This document shows positions 33,574 to 41,959 of a stretch of DNA of 64,000 bases, in pieces; the first letter of the stretch is position 1; every line of letters starts with the position of its first letter. Source of the DNA: Mesorhizobium sp. (lineage in GTDB: Bacteria > Pseudomonadota > Alphaproteobacteria > Rhizobiales > Rhizobiaceae); the NCBI GenBank assembly GCA_004020645.1, contig SAQL01000027.1, forward strand, positions 1-64,000. The letters run 5' to 3'. The position numbers and the translations under genes are program-made. The notes under the pieces were generated by a model. It was not told where the DNA came from, searched no databases, and worked only from the letters and a program-made list of their open reading frames with translations.

Positions 33574-34485
33574 ATGACCGCCTCGCCTCATTTTCTCGGC
33601 TTTCCCGATCGCCTCGCCGATGGCCGCATGCCCCTTGCGGTGATCTTTGGAGCCGGTCACGGCAGCACCTATCCCGGCAAGGACAGCAGCGGCTATGCCT
33701 TGGCCGCCGACGCCATCCGCGCTGCGAGCCAGGACGATACCGAACTCGTCGAGCACTGGGATTTCGATCTTGGCGGCCCGCTGTTCGACGGCAAGCCGGT
33801 CTGCTGCATCGACGCCGGCGACATCCCGACCACCATGCATGACAATGCCGGCAACCGGGCGCGGATCGAGGCGAAGACGCGTGAGGTCTTGGCATTGCCG
33901 GCCATACCGATCCTGCTCGGTGGCGACGATTCCGTGCCCATTCCCTTCCTCGCCGGCTTTGCGGATCACGGGCCGGTCTGGATACTGCAGATCGACGCCC
34001 ATATCGACTGGCGCGACGAGTTGCATGGCGAACGCTACGGCTACTCGAACCCGATGCGCCGGGCGAGCGAGATGCCGCATGTCGCAGGCATCGTCCAGGT
34101 CGGCATCCGTGGCGTCGGCAGCGCACGACTCAGCGAAATCGAAGCGGCGCGGCACTATGGCAGCCGCTTCGTGACCGCTCGCGAAGTTCACGCCCAGGGC
34201 GTCGAAGCCGCTCTCCGGCATATTCCGGAAGGAGCGCGGATCGTCGTCACTCTCGACTGCGATGGCCTCGATCCCGGCATCATGCCGGGCGTGGCGGGGC
34301 GTACGCCTGGCGGCCTCACCTATACGCAGGTGATCGACCTGATCGCGGGCCTCGGCAAGCGGGCCAGGATCGCAGGATTCGACCTTGTCGAGCTCTACCC
34401 TCCGGCCGATATTGACGGCCTGTCCGCCCTGACCGCCGCGCGCCTTCTCGTCAATGTGATCGGCACCATCGTCCGGCAGATTTGA
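33574..34485 (+). CDS. Arginase/agmatinase-family protein
   Basis: A 303-residue ureohydrolase-fold enzyme. The metal clusters are QIDAHIDWRD and TLDCDGLDPG, as in agmatinases. The first cluster, usually GGDHS, reads GGDDS (LLGGDDSVPIP), so one Mn-binding His is Asp. Activity may be on agmatine, a guanidino acid or another amidine, or need a different metal. ATG 33574 has no strong ribosome site. The isochorismatase gene follows at 174 bases. Confidence 0.85.
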   Translation: MTASPHFLGFPDRLADGRMPLAVIFGAGHGSTYPGKDSSGYALAADAIRAASQDDTELVEHWDFDLGGPLFDGKPVCCIDAGDIPTTMHDNAGNRARIEAKTREVLALPAIPILLGGDDSVPIPFLAGFADHGPVWILQIDAHIDWRDELHGERYGYSNPMRRASEMPHVAGIVQVGIRGVGSARLSEIEAARHYGSRFVTAREVHAQGVEAALRHIPEGARIVVTLDCDGLDPGIMPGVAGRTPGGLTYTQVIDLIAGLGKRARIAGFDLVELYPPADIDGLSALTAARLLVNVIGTIVRQI

Positions 34486-34659
34486 ACCCCAGCTTCTTCT
34501 CGTAGCATAATGGCCCGACAAGGTTCCATCCGCCCGACGCCGGTCGGGCGCCTGCCAGAAGGCTCGTCATTGTCGCGGTCTCTAAATCGCCTTGACAACC
34601 TTACCAAGAGAGATACGTCCCGTCACAAATCTGCATTCAGCGCTTCATATAGCTCGACG

Positions 34660-35217
34660 ATGACCAAACGCTGCCTCCTCATCATCGACCTGCTGAATGA
34701 GTATCTCGACCCGTGGGAAGCAGATAAAGTCGATCGACTGATTCAGAATACCAACCGATTGGTGGCCGCTTTCAGAAGCTTACAGCTTCCGGTGATCTGG
34801 GTGCGGCAGGAGTTCCGTTTGGATCTCAGTGACGCATTCCTTGAGATGCGCGATAAACGCATCGCCGTTACAATTCAGGGCACGAGAGGTGCCCTGCTTC
34901 ACGGTGGGCTCGATTGGCGGCCAAGCGATGCGACGATAATCAAGAAGCGCTACAGCGCGTTTTTCAAGACCGGACTTGACGAGCTACTGGCTGAATTTGG
35001 CATCGATGAATTGGTTTTATGCGGCGTCAATACGCACGCCTGCATCCGCACGGCTGCGGTGGACGCCTATCAACGAGATTTCCGAGTGGTCTTGGCCAAG
35101 GAATGTGTCGGCTCCTACGACGCAGAGCACGCGCGCGTCTCGCTGGATTACATGAACGGCAAGATCGCCAAAATAGCGACTGTTTCCGAGATCGTTGAAG
35201 CTCTCGGCGTGATCTAA
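34660..35217 (+). CDS. Isochorismatase-family cysteine hydrolase
   Basis: A 185-residue hydrolase. The catalytic triad is visible: Asp in LLIIDLLNEY, Lys in IKKRYSAFF, and the nucleophile Cys in CGVNTHACIRTAA. Members act on amides or ureas of small acids (nicotinamide, biuret, carbamoyl compounds). ATG 34660 is chosen since the open frame upstream is not protein-like. It follows an arginase-family gene, so the two may degrade one nitrogen compound, an inference from neighbourhood only. Confidence 0.85.
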   Translation: MTKRCLLIIDLLNEYLDPWEADKVDRLIQNTNRLVAAFRSLQLPVIWVRQEFRLDLSDAFLEMRDKRIAVTIQGTRGALLHGGLDWRPSDATIIKKRYSAFFKTGLDELLAEFGIDELVLCGVNTHACIRTAAVDAYQRDFRVVLAKECVGSYDAEHARVSLDYMNGKIAKIATVSEIVEALGVI

Positions 35218-35373
35218 TGAACGTCTGATATGCGCACCCTGCCCTTCGCTAAGGTCGACGCCGGGTTCTAAGAAACAACGCCGGGAATTGCTGAGCAGTA
35301 TTTGCTACGACACCGTAGACTCTCGCGAAGTCCGATTTCCTGGTCAGACCGCCCTCCGCGCTTTCCATTCGTG

Positions 35374-35937
35374 TCAAAATTCAATATCGCCAAAGTCGCC
35401 GCCGCCGTCGGAGCCGGCGTCGCCTGCCTGGTCGGCACCGCCCTCCTCTGCCTGTGGTGCCGCCGGCTCGGTTGCCTGCGCTTCGCTTCCGCCAAACATG
35501 GCTGCTATGGCGTTGCCGAGAAGCACGCCGCCGGCCACGACCATCGCAGTCTGCGCGGCTCCGGCGAGGAAACCGCCGCCTGCCCTCTGCTGATCATTGC
35601 CAGAAAGCGGCTCCTGCGGCGCAGCGGCAGCGGTGCGCCCGACCCGCGGGACCGAACCCGAGCGCCTAGCGCCGCCGCCGAAGAGCCCGCCAAGCAATCC
35701 GCCGCCGGCAGACTGCTGTGCCTGTTGTTCCAGTTCCTCGATGCGGGACTGTGCCGCGTTCAAGGCCTGCTCCTGCACGACGATCGTCTGCGCCATGTAG
35801 TATGGCGCGCCGGGCTGCCGGGCAATCTGGTCGTTGATGAAGCGTTCCGCTTCGGCATCGCGCGGCGGCGTCTGTCGCTCGACGTTCGCAAGTTTCTCGA
35901 AAAGGTTCCCGATCGCCTGCTGGTCGTTCCTGTCCAT
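35374..35937 (-). CDS. DUF2076-family protein
   Basis: A 187-residue protein of unknown function. The N-terminal helix region (MDRNDQQAIGNLFEKLANVE, DAEAERFINDQIARQPGAPY YMAQTI) and the coiled coil EQALNAAQSRIEELEQQAQQ define DUF2076. Gly-rich stretches, a hydrophobic segment (TAMVVAGGVLLGNAIAAMFG) and an acidic Gly/Asp-rich tail follow. ATG 35937 is set by GGAG upstream. Probably membrane- or envelope-associated. Confidence 0.85.
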   Translation of the reverse strand: MDRNDQQAIGNLFEKLANVERQTPPRDAEAERFINDQIARQPGAPYYMAQTIVVQEQALNAAQSRIEELEQQAQQSAGGGLLGGLFGGGARRSGSVPRVGRTAAAAPQEPLSGNDQQRAGGGFLAGAAQTAMVVAGGVLLGNAIAAMFGGSEAQATEPAAPQAEEGGADQAGDAGSDGGGDFGDIEF

Positions 35938-36009
35938 GCGAAGCAACTCCGGTTATCCAGGCGCGCCGCGTCCAGCAGATTCTCGCGACGCACTCTAAGT
36001 CCCTGTTTT

Positions 36010-36049
36010 ATGCATGTCGCGGCGCCAAAACCGCTGCCGCGACATGCAT
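36010..36049. repeat. Perfect 14-bp inverted repeat of rhizobial mosaic type
   Basis: ATGCATGTCGCGGC pairs with GCCGCGACATGCAT around a loop with CCAAAACCGCT. It follows the stop of the Bax-inhibitor-like gene. Neither strand has a good T-run, and it shares GACATGC and CCAAAA words with the repeat at 25572, so a mosaic element is likelier than a plain terminator. Confidence 0.65.
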
Positions 36050-36062
36050 TGATTTGACGCGG

Positions 36063-36779
36063 CTATTCGCGCTCGCCGGTGAAGTTCAGCAGCAGCTGGA
36101 AGATGTTGATGAAGTTCAGATAGAGCGAGAATGCACCGAAGACGGCGAGCTTCTGCTGCGATTCCGCACCGAAGTTTTCCGCAAACTGCTCCTTGATCGT
36201 CTGGGTATCCCAGGCGGTGAGACCGATGAAGACGGCGATGCCGATCACCGAGATGGCGAACTGGAGCGCGGTCGAGCCGAGGAAGATGTTGACGATGCTG
36301 GCGATCACCACGCCGATCAGGCCCATGATCAGGAAGGACGAGAACTGGGTCAGGTCGCGTTTGGTCGTGTAGCCGTAAAGGCTGGTCGCGCCGAACATGG
36401 TGGCGGCGATGAAAAAGGTGCGCGCGATGCTGGTCCCGGTGAAGACCAGGAACACGGACGCCAGCGACAGGCCCATGACCGCACAGAATGCCCAGAACAT
36501 CGCCTGAGCGCCGGCCGCGGACATCGTCTGTATTCGGAACGAGAACAGCAGCACGAAGGCGAGCGGCGCCAGCATCACCACCCACTTCAACGGGCTGGAA
36601 AAGATCGGCACGTAGAGGGCTGGCGTGGAAGCCACCACGAAGGCGATCACGCCGGTAACGACGAGGCCAACGCCCATATAGTTGTAGACGCGCAGCATGT
36701 GCTGGCGCAGGCCTTCGTCGTAGACGGCGCCGGTTTGGGCTCCAACGCCGGTGCGGTATCCTAGATTGGGGGTGTTCAT
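36063..36779 (-). CDS. Bax inhibitor-1/YccA family membrane protein
   Basis: A 238-residue protein with seven predicted membrane helices, family of pH-sensitive calcium-leak channels and membrane-protease modulators. Typical parts are the cytosolic N-terminus with VYDEGLRQHMLRVYNYMGVG and the segment VFIGLTAWDTQTIKE, holding the conserved Asp of the last loop. AAGGAG eight bases before ATG 36779 fixes the start. It is 21 bases downstream of the anti-sigma gene and may share its transcript. Confidence 0.92.
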   Translation of the reverse strand: MNTPNLGYRTGVGAQTGAVYDEGLRQHMLRVYNYMGVGLVVTGVIAFVVASTPALYVPIFSSPLKWVVMLAPLAFVLLFSFRIQTMSAAGAQAMFWAFCAVMGLSLASVFLVFTGTSIARTFFIAATMFGATSLYGYTTKRDLTQFSSFLIMGLIGVVIASIVNIFLGSTALQFAISVIGIAVFIGLTAWDTQTIKEQFAENFGAESQQKLAVFGAFSLYLNFINIFQLLLNFTGERE

Positions 36780-36800
36780 GCCGGTTCTCCTTTGTGAGGG

Positions 36801-37583
36801 TCAGTAAAGCGTGTTGGCGAGCGTTTCTGCGGTGCGATCGAGATCGCGGACACCGCTTCGGGCGACGACTGCGTAAGCAACTTCGCCGATCTGGAAATAG
36901 GCCGAGGAAATTTCGCCGGACGGGGCGACGGTCGGCTGGACCACGTCGAACGTTCCGGGCCTGATCGCGAACAGCGAGACCAGTCCCAGGTCTCTTGTTT
37001 CGACAGCCATCTCGACGCTCGGGCCGAACTGCGATGGGAAGATCTGCACGTCACGGACCTTCCAGTCCTTCGGCAGCGACGGCATGACGATTGCCGTGGC
37101 GGCGCGGATTTCGTCTGCATCGTAATCCGGCGCTTCGGGCTGGGACGACATGGCCTCGCGTATGATCGTCGTCCTGTGTGCCCGGATCGCCTCCTCCAGA
37201 TAGACGGGCGGCTGGGTCGAGGCGACGACTTTCGTCACCGATATCGGCCCGACGATGCCGTTGGCAAACCAGCCCGCAGCCAGCAAGACTGCGACTGCCG
37301 CAGCCCGCTGGAACGTGCGCAAGGCGCGCCCTCGAGCCAGTCCCCGTTCCAGCCGCCGTGCCGCATCGGCCGTTGCCGGCCGCGCCATGCCCTTGCATCC
37401 GGCAAGCGCCACGCGCAGTTCGTCGCGTGTCCTGAGGTCGGACATCACGCAGGCGGCAGCCTCGGGACGGGCGGAAAGAAACGCCTCGACCTCAATGCGG
37501 CGGGCAACGTCCAGCTGGTCGTCGACATAAGCGTCGAGGTCGGCATCGGTCACCGGGTCGCGCAGTTCGCTCATCATGGACAT
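36801..37583 (-). CDS. Anti-sigma factor (membrane-anchored)
   Basis: A 260-residue protein. The N-terminal helical part (DADLDAYVDDQLDVARRIEV, EAFLSARPEAAACVM) resembles sigma-binding domains of anti-sigma factors but lacks the HxxxCxxC zinc motif. One membrane helix (RAAAVAVLLAAGWFANG, about 95-112) and a periplasmic domain follow. ATG 37583 overlaps the sigma stop (TGATG), with AGGAGG before it; GTG 37586 and ATG 37577 are alternatives. It should hold the ECF sigma at the membrane until an envelope signal comes. Confidence 0.85.
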   Translation of the reverse strand: MSMMSELRDPVTDADLDAYVDDQLDVARRIEVEAFLSARPEAAACVMSDLRTRDELRVALAGCKGMARPATADAARRLERGLARGRALRTFQRAAAVAVLLAAGWFANGIVGPISVTKVVASTQPPVYLEEAIRAHRTTIIREAMSSQPEAPDYDADEIRAATAIVMPSLPKDWKVRDVQIFPSQFGPSVEMAVETRDLGLVSLFAIRPGTFDVVQPTVAPSGEISSAYFQIGEVAYAVVARSGVRDLDRTAETLANTLY

Positions 37584-38101
37584 CACGGGCCTCCTACGAT
37601 CTTGAGGTGGCTTTTCGCATGTGCCGGCAATTTGTCCTCCATCTCGCGGAGCGCTGCGCGCGCCCTGCCGATGCGCGACATCAGCGTTCCCAGCGGTACG
37701 CCGCTGGCCTCGGCCGCCTGGCTGTAGGTAAGTCCCTCGATGGCGACGAGATGCAGCGCCGAACGCTGCTCATCCGGCAATTTGAAAAAAGCTTCGCGCA
37801 CCTGTGCCAGGCGGACGGAATGCTCCTGGGGTGCCTGCATGCTGGCGTCGGCAAGATATCCCGCCTGCTCGACGCGCACCGCTTCGGATTTGCGGGACCG
37901 CAAGCCGTCAATGAAAGCGTTGTGGACGATCGAGAGCAGCCATGCGCGCAGATTTCCGCCGGATCGAAAGGTGCCGCGTCGCTCATAGGCACGCACCAGC
38001 GCGTCATGCACCAGATCCTCTGCTTCTGCGCTGTCGCGCGTCAGCGAACGCGCGTAGCGCCGCAGAGAACCAAGCTGTCCTATGATATCGAAGCGTGGCA
38101 T
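37583..38101 (-). CDS. ECF-family RNA polymerase sigma factor
   Basis: A 172-residue sigma factor with only regions 2 and 4. Region 2 is RRYARSLTRDSAEAEDLVHD with the -10-reading RNLRAWLLSIVHN. Region 4 is LPDEQRSALHLVAIEGLTYS and AEASGVPLGTLMSRIGRAR. ATG 38101 (MPRFDI) has GAGGGGG just upstream. It is translationally coupled to the anti-sigma gene. The promoter it reads cannot be deduced with safety. Confidence 0.92.
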   Translation of the reverse strand: MPRFDIIGQLGSLRRYARSLTRDSAEAEDLVHDALVRAYERRGTFRSGGNLRAWLLSIVHNAFIDGLRSRKSEAVRVEQAGYLADASMQAPQEHSVRLAQVREAFFKLPDEQRSALHLVAIEGLTYSQAAEASGVPLGTLMSRIGRARAALREMEDKLPAHAKSHLKIVGGP

Positions 38102-38432
38102 CGACCCCCTCACGTCCTGTTTACGGAGCATGGCAGGTTTTTAATCCCGCTCTTTGAGTTTTTTGCGATCCGGGAAGGCCAGGCACAACCGGTGCAACGC
38201 CACCAACGCGCGTGGCCGCGAACGATCCATCAGCCGCCACAATTCGCCGCGCGGTTTTAGCGCACCGGGGATTTCCATGTTTATCCCTGAATTAATTTGT
38301 GACGCGAAAAATCGCCAAGGTGTCATCTTTTTCGGGGCACTTGCGAGTTATAGGCAGGAAACATTCACCGCCGAACCTTCCTCGCCGACGGCCCTTTGGG
38401 CCCGCTTTTGTTCAACGAATTATCGACCCGAC
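38102..38432. other. Divergent promoter region
   Basis: About 330 bases between the ECF sigma gene and the opgC-like gene, which start in opposite directions. It is AT-richer than its surroundings. Promoters for both should lie here; no motif is sure. Confidence 0.5.
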
Positions 38433-39602
38433 ATGACAAGCCCCGACATGACAGGCAATATGCCAACCCAGCGGGATACCCGCATCGACGTCTTCCGCGC
38501 GCTAGCGCTGCTGACGATCTTCGTCAACCACGTGCCGGGGACGATCTTCGAGTATGTCACGCACAAGAATTTCGGCTTTTCCGATTCGGCCGAAGCCTTC
38601 GTGCTGATTTCGGGGATTGCTGTTGGGCTCGCCTACGGACTGAAGTTCCAGCCGGGGAATCGGTTGCTTATCACCCTGAAGGCCTGGCGGCGTGCCGGTG
38701 TCCTCTATGTCACCCACGTCATGACCACTGTCGCGACGCTGGCGATCTTCTCGGCGGCTGCATTGCATTTCTCGCGGCCCGATCTTTTGAAGCTGATCAA
38801 CATCCAGATGATCATCGAGGACACGCCGGAAGCGCTGCTCGGCATCGCGGCGCTCGGGCATCAGATCGGCTATAACAATATTCTTTCCATGTATGCCGTC
38901 GTACTTCTGATGATGCCGCTTTTCCTGTGGATCGGCACTTTCAGCCTGCGCCTGATGCTTGCTGCGTCCGCGCTCCTCTGGCTCATCGCCGGCATTTTCC
39001 AGATCGCGCCTTCGAACTTTCCCGGCGACGGCTTCTGGTTCCTGAACCCGCTCTCCTGGCAGTTTCTTTTCGTCATCGGCATCGCCGGCATGCTGCATGT
39101 CAAGCGCGGCGGCGAAATCCTCTTCAACTGGATGATGGCGAGCGCGGCTGTCGGGTATCTGGTCGGTGCGCTGATTTGGGTGCGGCTGCCGCTGTGGGGC
39201 ATCGAGACGGCCTCCGGCCTGCCTACCGTGCTGACCGGCTTCGACAAGACGTTCCTGTCGCTGTCGCGCCTCATGCACATTTTGGCGATCGCCTATCTGA
39301 TCGTGGCAATCCCGGCGCTTTCCAACCTGGCGAGGACCAGGCCCGGACACCCGCTCGCGGTTCTCGGCAAGCATTCGCTGCCGGTCTTCATCGCCGGAAC
39401 GATCTTCGCCATGATCGCGCAGGTCATGAAGGTCGTCAGCCCAGGCGGGCTCCTTTACGACGCAATCCTGATCTCGACAGGCATCACGCTGCAAGTCGGC
39501 TTCGCCTATTACCTCGAATGGTTGCCGCGGATCGGTTGGGGCGGCAAGAAACAGCAACCTGTCGCCGCCTTGCCGTCGGCCGCCCTCAAGCTGGCGTCAT
39601 AG
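38433..39602 (+). CDS. OpgC-like membrane acyltransferase
   Basis: A 389-residue polytopic protein with about ten membrane helices. The N-terminus RDTRIDVFRALALLTIFVNH and the segment FGFSDSAEAFVLISGIAVGL are typical of the OpgC group of acyltransferase-3-like proteins, which add succinyl groups to osmoregulated periplasmic glucans. ATG 38433 is chosen; ATG 38448 and 38460 are close alternatives and none has a clear ribosome site. No glucan synthase gene is near. Confidence 0.85.
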   Translation: MTSPDMTGNMPTQRDTRIDVFRALALLTIFVNHVPGTIFEYVTHKNFGFSDSAEAFVLISGIAVGLAYGLKFQPGNRLLITLKAWRRAGVLYVTHVMTTVATLAIFSAAALHFSRPDLLKLINIQMIIEDTPEALLGIAALGHQIGYNNILSMYAVVLLMMPLFLWIGTFSLRLMLAASALLWLIAGIFQIAPSNFPGDGFWFLNPLSWQFLFVIGIAGMLHVKRGGEILFNWMMASAAVGYLVGALIWVRLPLWGIETASGLPTVLTGFDKTFLSLSRLMHILAIAYLIVAIPALSNLARTRPGHPLAVLGKHSLPVFIAGTIFAMIAQVMKVVSPGGLLYDAILISTGITLQVGFAYYLEWLPRIGWGGKKQQPVAALPSAALKLAS

Positions 39603-39807
39603 AACGGCGTCGACCAACTGACATGCGGGGAAAACCACATTTGCCTGCTGCGTCCTCCTCGCCGTGTCGTGGAAATGACGAGTGCGATTGAGCCGTGCCA
39701 ATCGAGGCTTGTCTCCCGGTTTGGCAGTTTTCAGCTTGGTGCAAATGAAACCGCTGGCGCAGCACGGCCGATTTGCGTATCACTCCGCCGCCAACGGAAC
39801 CGCGCCG

Positions 39808-40992
39808 ATGTTTGAAGACCTCCAGCCTGCCCCAGCCGACAAGATCCTCGCCTTAATCGGCCTCTTTCGCGCCGATCCCCGCCCCGGCAAGGTCGACCTC
39901 GGCGTTGGCGTCTACAAGGATCGCGATGGCAAGACGCCGGTGATGCGCGCCGTGCGCGAAGCCGAAAAGCGACTGCTGCAGGGCCAGGATACCAAGACCT
40001 ATCTCGGCCTTGCCGGAGATACCGGCTTCAACACGGCGATGGCGAAGCTGGTCTTTGGCCCTGCGGCCGAGCTGACGCGCATCCGTGCGGCGCAGGCGCC
40101 CGGCGGCTCGGGCGCGCTGCGACTGGTGGCTGAGCTGCTCAAGAGGACGCGATCGGACGCGACGATCTGGCTGTCGGACCCGACCTGGCCGAACCACATG
40201 CCGGTGATGCGCGCCGCCGGCCTGCAGATACGCGAATATCCCTACTTCGACGCAGCCTCAGGTGCTGTTCGCTTCGCGGACATGATAAGTGCGCTGGCGA
40301 CCGCCAGGAGCGGCGACGTGGTGCTGCTGCATGGTTGCTGCCACAATCCGACAGGCGCCAATCTGGACACCGCGCAGTGGGCTGAAATAGCCGACCTCGT
40401 CGTCGAGCGCGGCCTGCTGCCCTTTGTCGACATTGCCTACCAGGGGTTTGGCGAAGGCCTTGACGCTGACGCCGCCGGCTTGCGCCTGCTGGCAGCGAAA
40501 GTCCCGGAAATGGTCGTTGCCTCGAGCTGCTCGAAGAACTTTGCCGTGTATCGTGACCGTGTCGGCGCGGCGATGATCCTGGCCAAAGACAGCACGCAGG
40601 CGGATGTGGCAATGAGCCAGATGCTGTCGGCCGCCCGCGCCATGTACTCGATGCCGCCGGACCACGGCGCGGCCGCGGTGCGCATCGTGCTCGAAGACGC
40701 CACGCTGCGCGCCGAGTGGGAAGCTGAGCTCGAGGAGATGCGCCTGCGTATGCTGCGGCTTCGGGTGCGGTTCGCCGAAGCGCTGCGGCGGCAGTCCAAT
40801 TCCGACCGCTTCGATTTCGTCGCCAGCCATCGCGGCATGTTTTCCCGGCTTGGCCTGTCCGAAGCGCAGGTCGAGCGGCTGCGCGCCGAGCACGGCGTCT
40901 ATATGGTCGGCGACAGCCGCATCAACGTCGCTGGCCTGCCGGAGGACGGGATGGACGCGCTCGCCAAGGCGATCGTCTCCGTGCTCGACTGA
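39808..40992 (+). CDS. Aromatic/aspartate aminotransferase (class I)
   Basis: A 394-residue PLP enzyme of the aspartate/tyrosine type, exchanging amino groups between aromatic or acidic amino acids and 2-oxo acids. The PLP Lys is in SSCSKNFAVYRDRVG, the cofactor-contacting Asn in GCCHNPTGANLD and Asp in FVDIAYQGFG. The C-terminal substrate Arg is probably in DSRINVAGL. ATG 39808 begins the family-typical MFEDLQPAPADKILALIGLF; the upstream open frame is not protein-like. Confidence 0.9.
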   Translation: MFEDLQPAPADKILALIGLFRADPRPGKVDLGVGVYKDRDGKTPVMRAVREAEKRLLQGQDTKTYLGLAGDTGFNTAMAKLVFGPAAELTRIRAAQAPGGSGALRLVAELLKRTRSDATIWLSDPTWPNHMPVMRAAGLQIREYPYFDAASGAVRFADMISALATARSGDVVLLHGCCHNPTGANLDTAQWAEIADLVVERGLLPFVDIAYQGFGEGLDADAAGLRLLAAKVPEMVVASSCSKNFAVYRDRVGAAMILAKDSTQADVAMSQMLSAARAMYSMPPDHGAAAVRIVLEDATLRAEWEAELEEMRLRMLRLRVRFAEALRRQSNSDRFDFVASHRGMFSRLGLSEAQVERLRAEHGVYMVGDSRINVAGLPEDGMDALAKAIVSVLD

Positions 40993-41006
40993 ACACTTTG
41001 CTTGAC

Positions 41007-41049
41007 CATGATCTTTTCCGAAAACCGGCTTCCACTTTTCGGGATCATG
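41007..41049. repeat. Palindromic mosaic repeat (CATGATC type)
   Basis: CATGATC (41007-41013) pairs with GATCATG (41043-41049), and CCGAAAA with TTTTCGG inside. The same design recurs at 44624 and 52457. It stands between the aminotransferase and mazG. Confidence 0.7.
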
Positions 41050-41128
41050 GCCCGCGCAACTATGGACGATGCGCCCTTGCCAGCTGACAGCATTTGCCGA
41101 GTGATCGGTGCACGATAGCATTCGACAG

Positions 41129-41953
41129 ATGAAACCCTCGAAAGACATTTCCCGGCTGATCGAAATCATGGCGGCGCTGCGGGCGCCGGAAACCGGCTGC
41201 CCGTGGGATATCGAGCAGGATTTCTCGACCATCGCGCCCTACACGATCGAAGAAGCCTACGAGGTGGCGGATGCGATCGCGCGCGGCGACCTGGGCGATC
41301 TACGCGACGAGCTCGGCGATCTGCTGCTGCAGGTCGTCTACCATGCGCAGATGGCCGAGGAGGCCGGTGAATTCGCCTTTGGCGACGTGGTCCAGGCCAT
41401 CACCACAAAAATGATCCGCCGCCATCCGCATGTCTTCGGCGACGAGAAGGCGCGCAGCGCCGGCATGGCCAAGGGCATGTGGGAGAAGATCAAGGCCGAG
41501 GAAAAGGCGGAAAAGCGAAACGCCCGCCTCGCCCGCGGGCACGATCCTGAGGATCATGGCAAGGGTTTTCTGGACAGCGTACCGGTCGCCCTGCCCGCTT
41601 TGACCCGAGCGCTTAAGCTACAGGAAAAAGCGGCCCGCGTCGGCTTCGACTGGAGCGAGGCCACGCCGATCCTCGACAAGATCGAGGAAGAGATCGGCGA
41701 GTTGCGCCAAGCCCTTGCCAAGGGCGATACGGCTTCGATCAAGGACGAGTTCGGCGACATGCTGTTTGCCGTCGTCAATCTCGGGCGTCATCTCAAGGTC
41801 GATTCCGAAGCGGCGCTCAGCGGCACCAACGAGAAATTCCGGTCGCGGTTCCGCTATGTCGAGCAAGCGCTGGAAGCGTCCGGAAACACCCTGGAAAAGG
41901 CGACGCTCGACGAGATGGAGGCGCTTTGGCAGCAGGCCAAAAGCGCGAAATAA
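41129..41953 (+). CDS. mazG: Nucleoside triphosphate pyrophosphohydrolase MazG
   Basis: A 274-residue two-domain MazG that hydrolyses (d)NTPs to monophosphate and pyrophosphate. The first domain has CPWDIEQDFSTIAPYTIEEA and the ExxE/ExxD pair in LRDELGDLLLQVVYHAQM. The second repeats it in LDKIEEEIGELRQAL and KDEFGDMLFAVVNLGRH. ATG 41129 is preferred; GTG 41108 is open upstream. It converges with hflX, seven bases between stops. Confidence 0.92.
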   Translation: MKPSKDISRLIEIMAALRAPETGCPWDIEQDFSTIAPYTIEEAYEVADAIARGDLGDLRDELGDLLLQVVYHAQMAEEAGEFAFGDVVQAITTKMIRRHPHVFGDEKARSAGMAKGMWEKIKAEEKAEKRNARLARGHDPEDHGKGFLDSVPVALPALTRALKLQEKAARVGFDWSEATPILDKIEEEIGELRQALAKGDTASIKDEFGDMLFAVVNLGRHLKVDSEAALSGTNEKFRSRFRYVEQALEASGNTLEKATLDEMEALWQQAKSAK

Positions 41954-41959
41954 CAGAAA

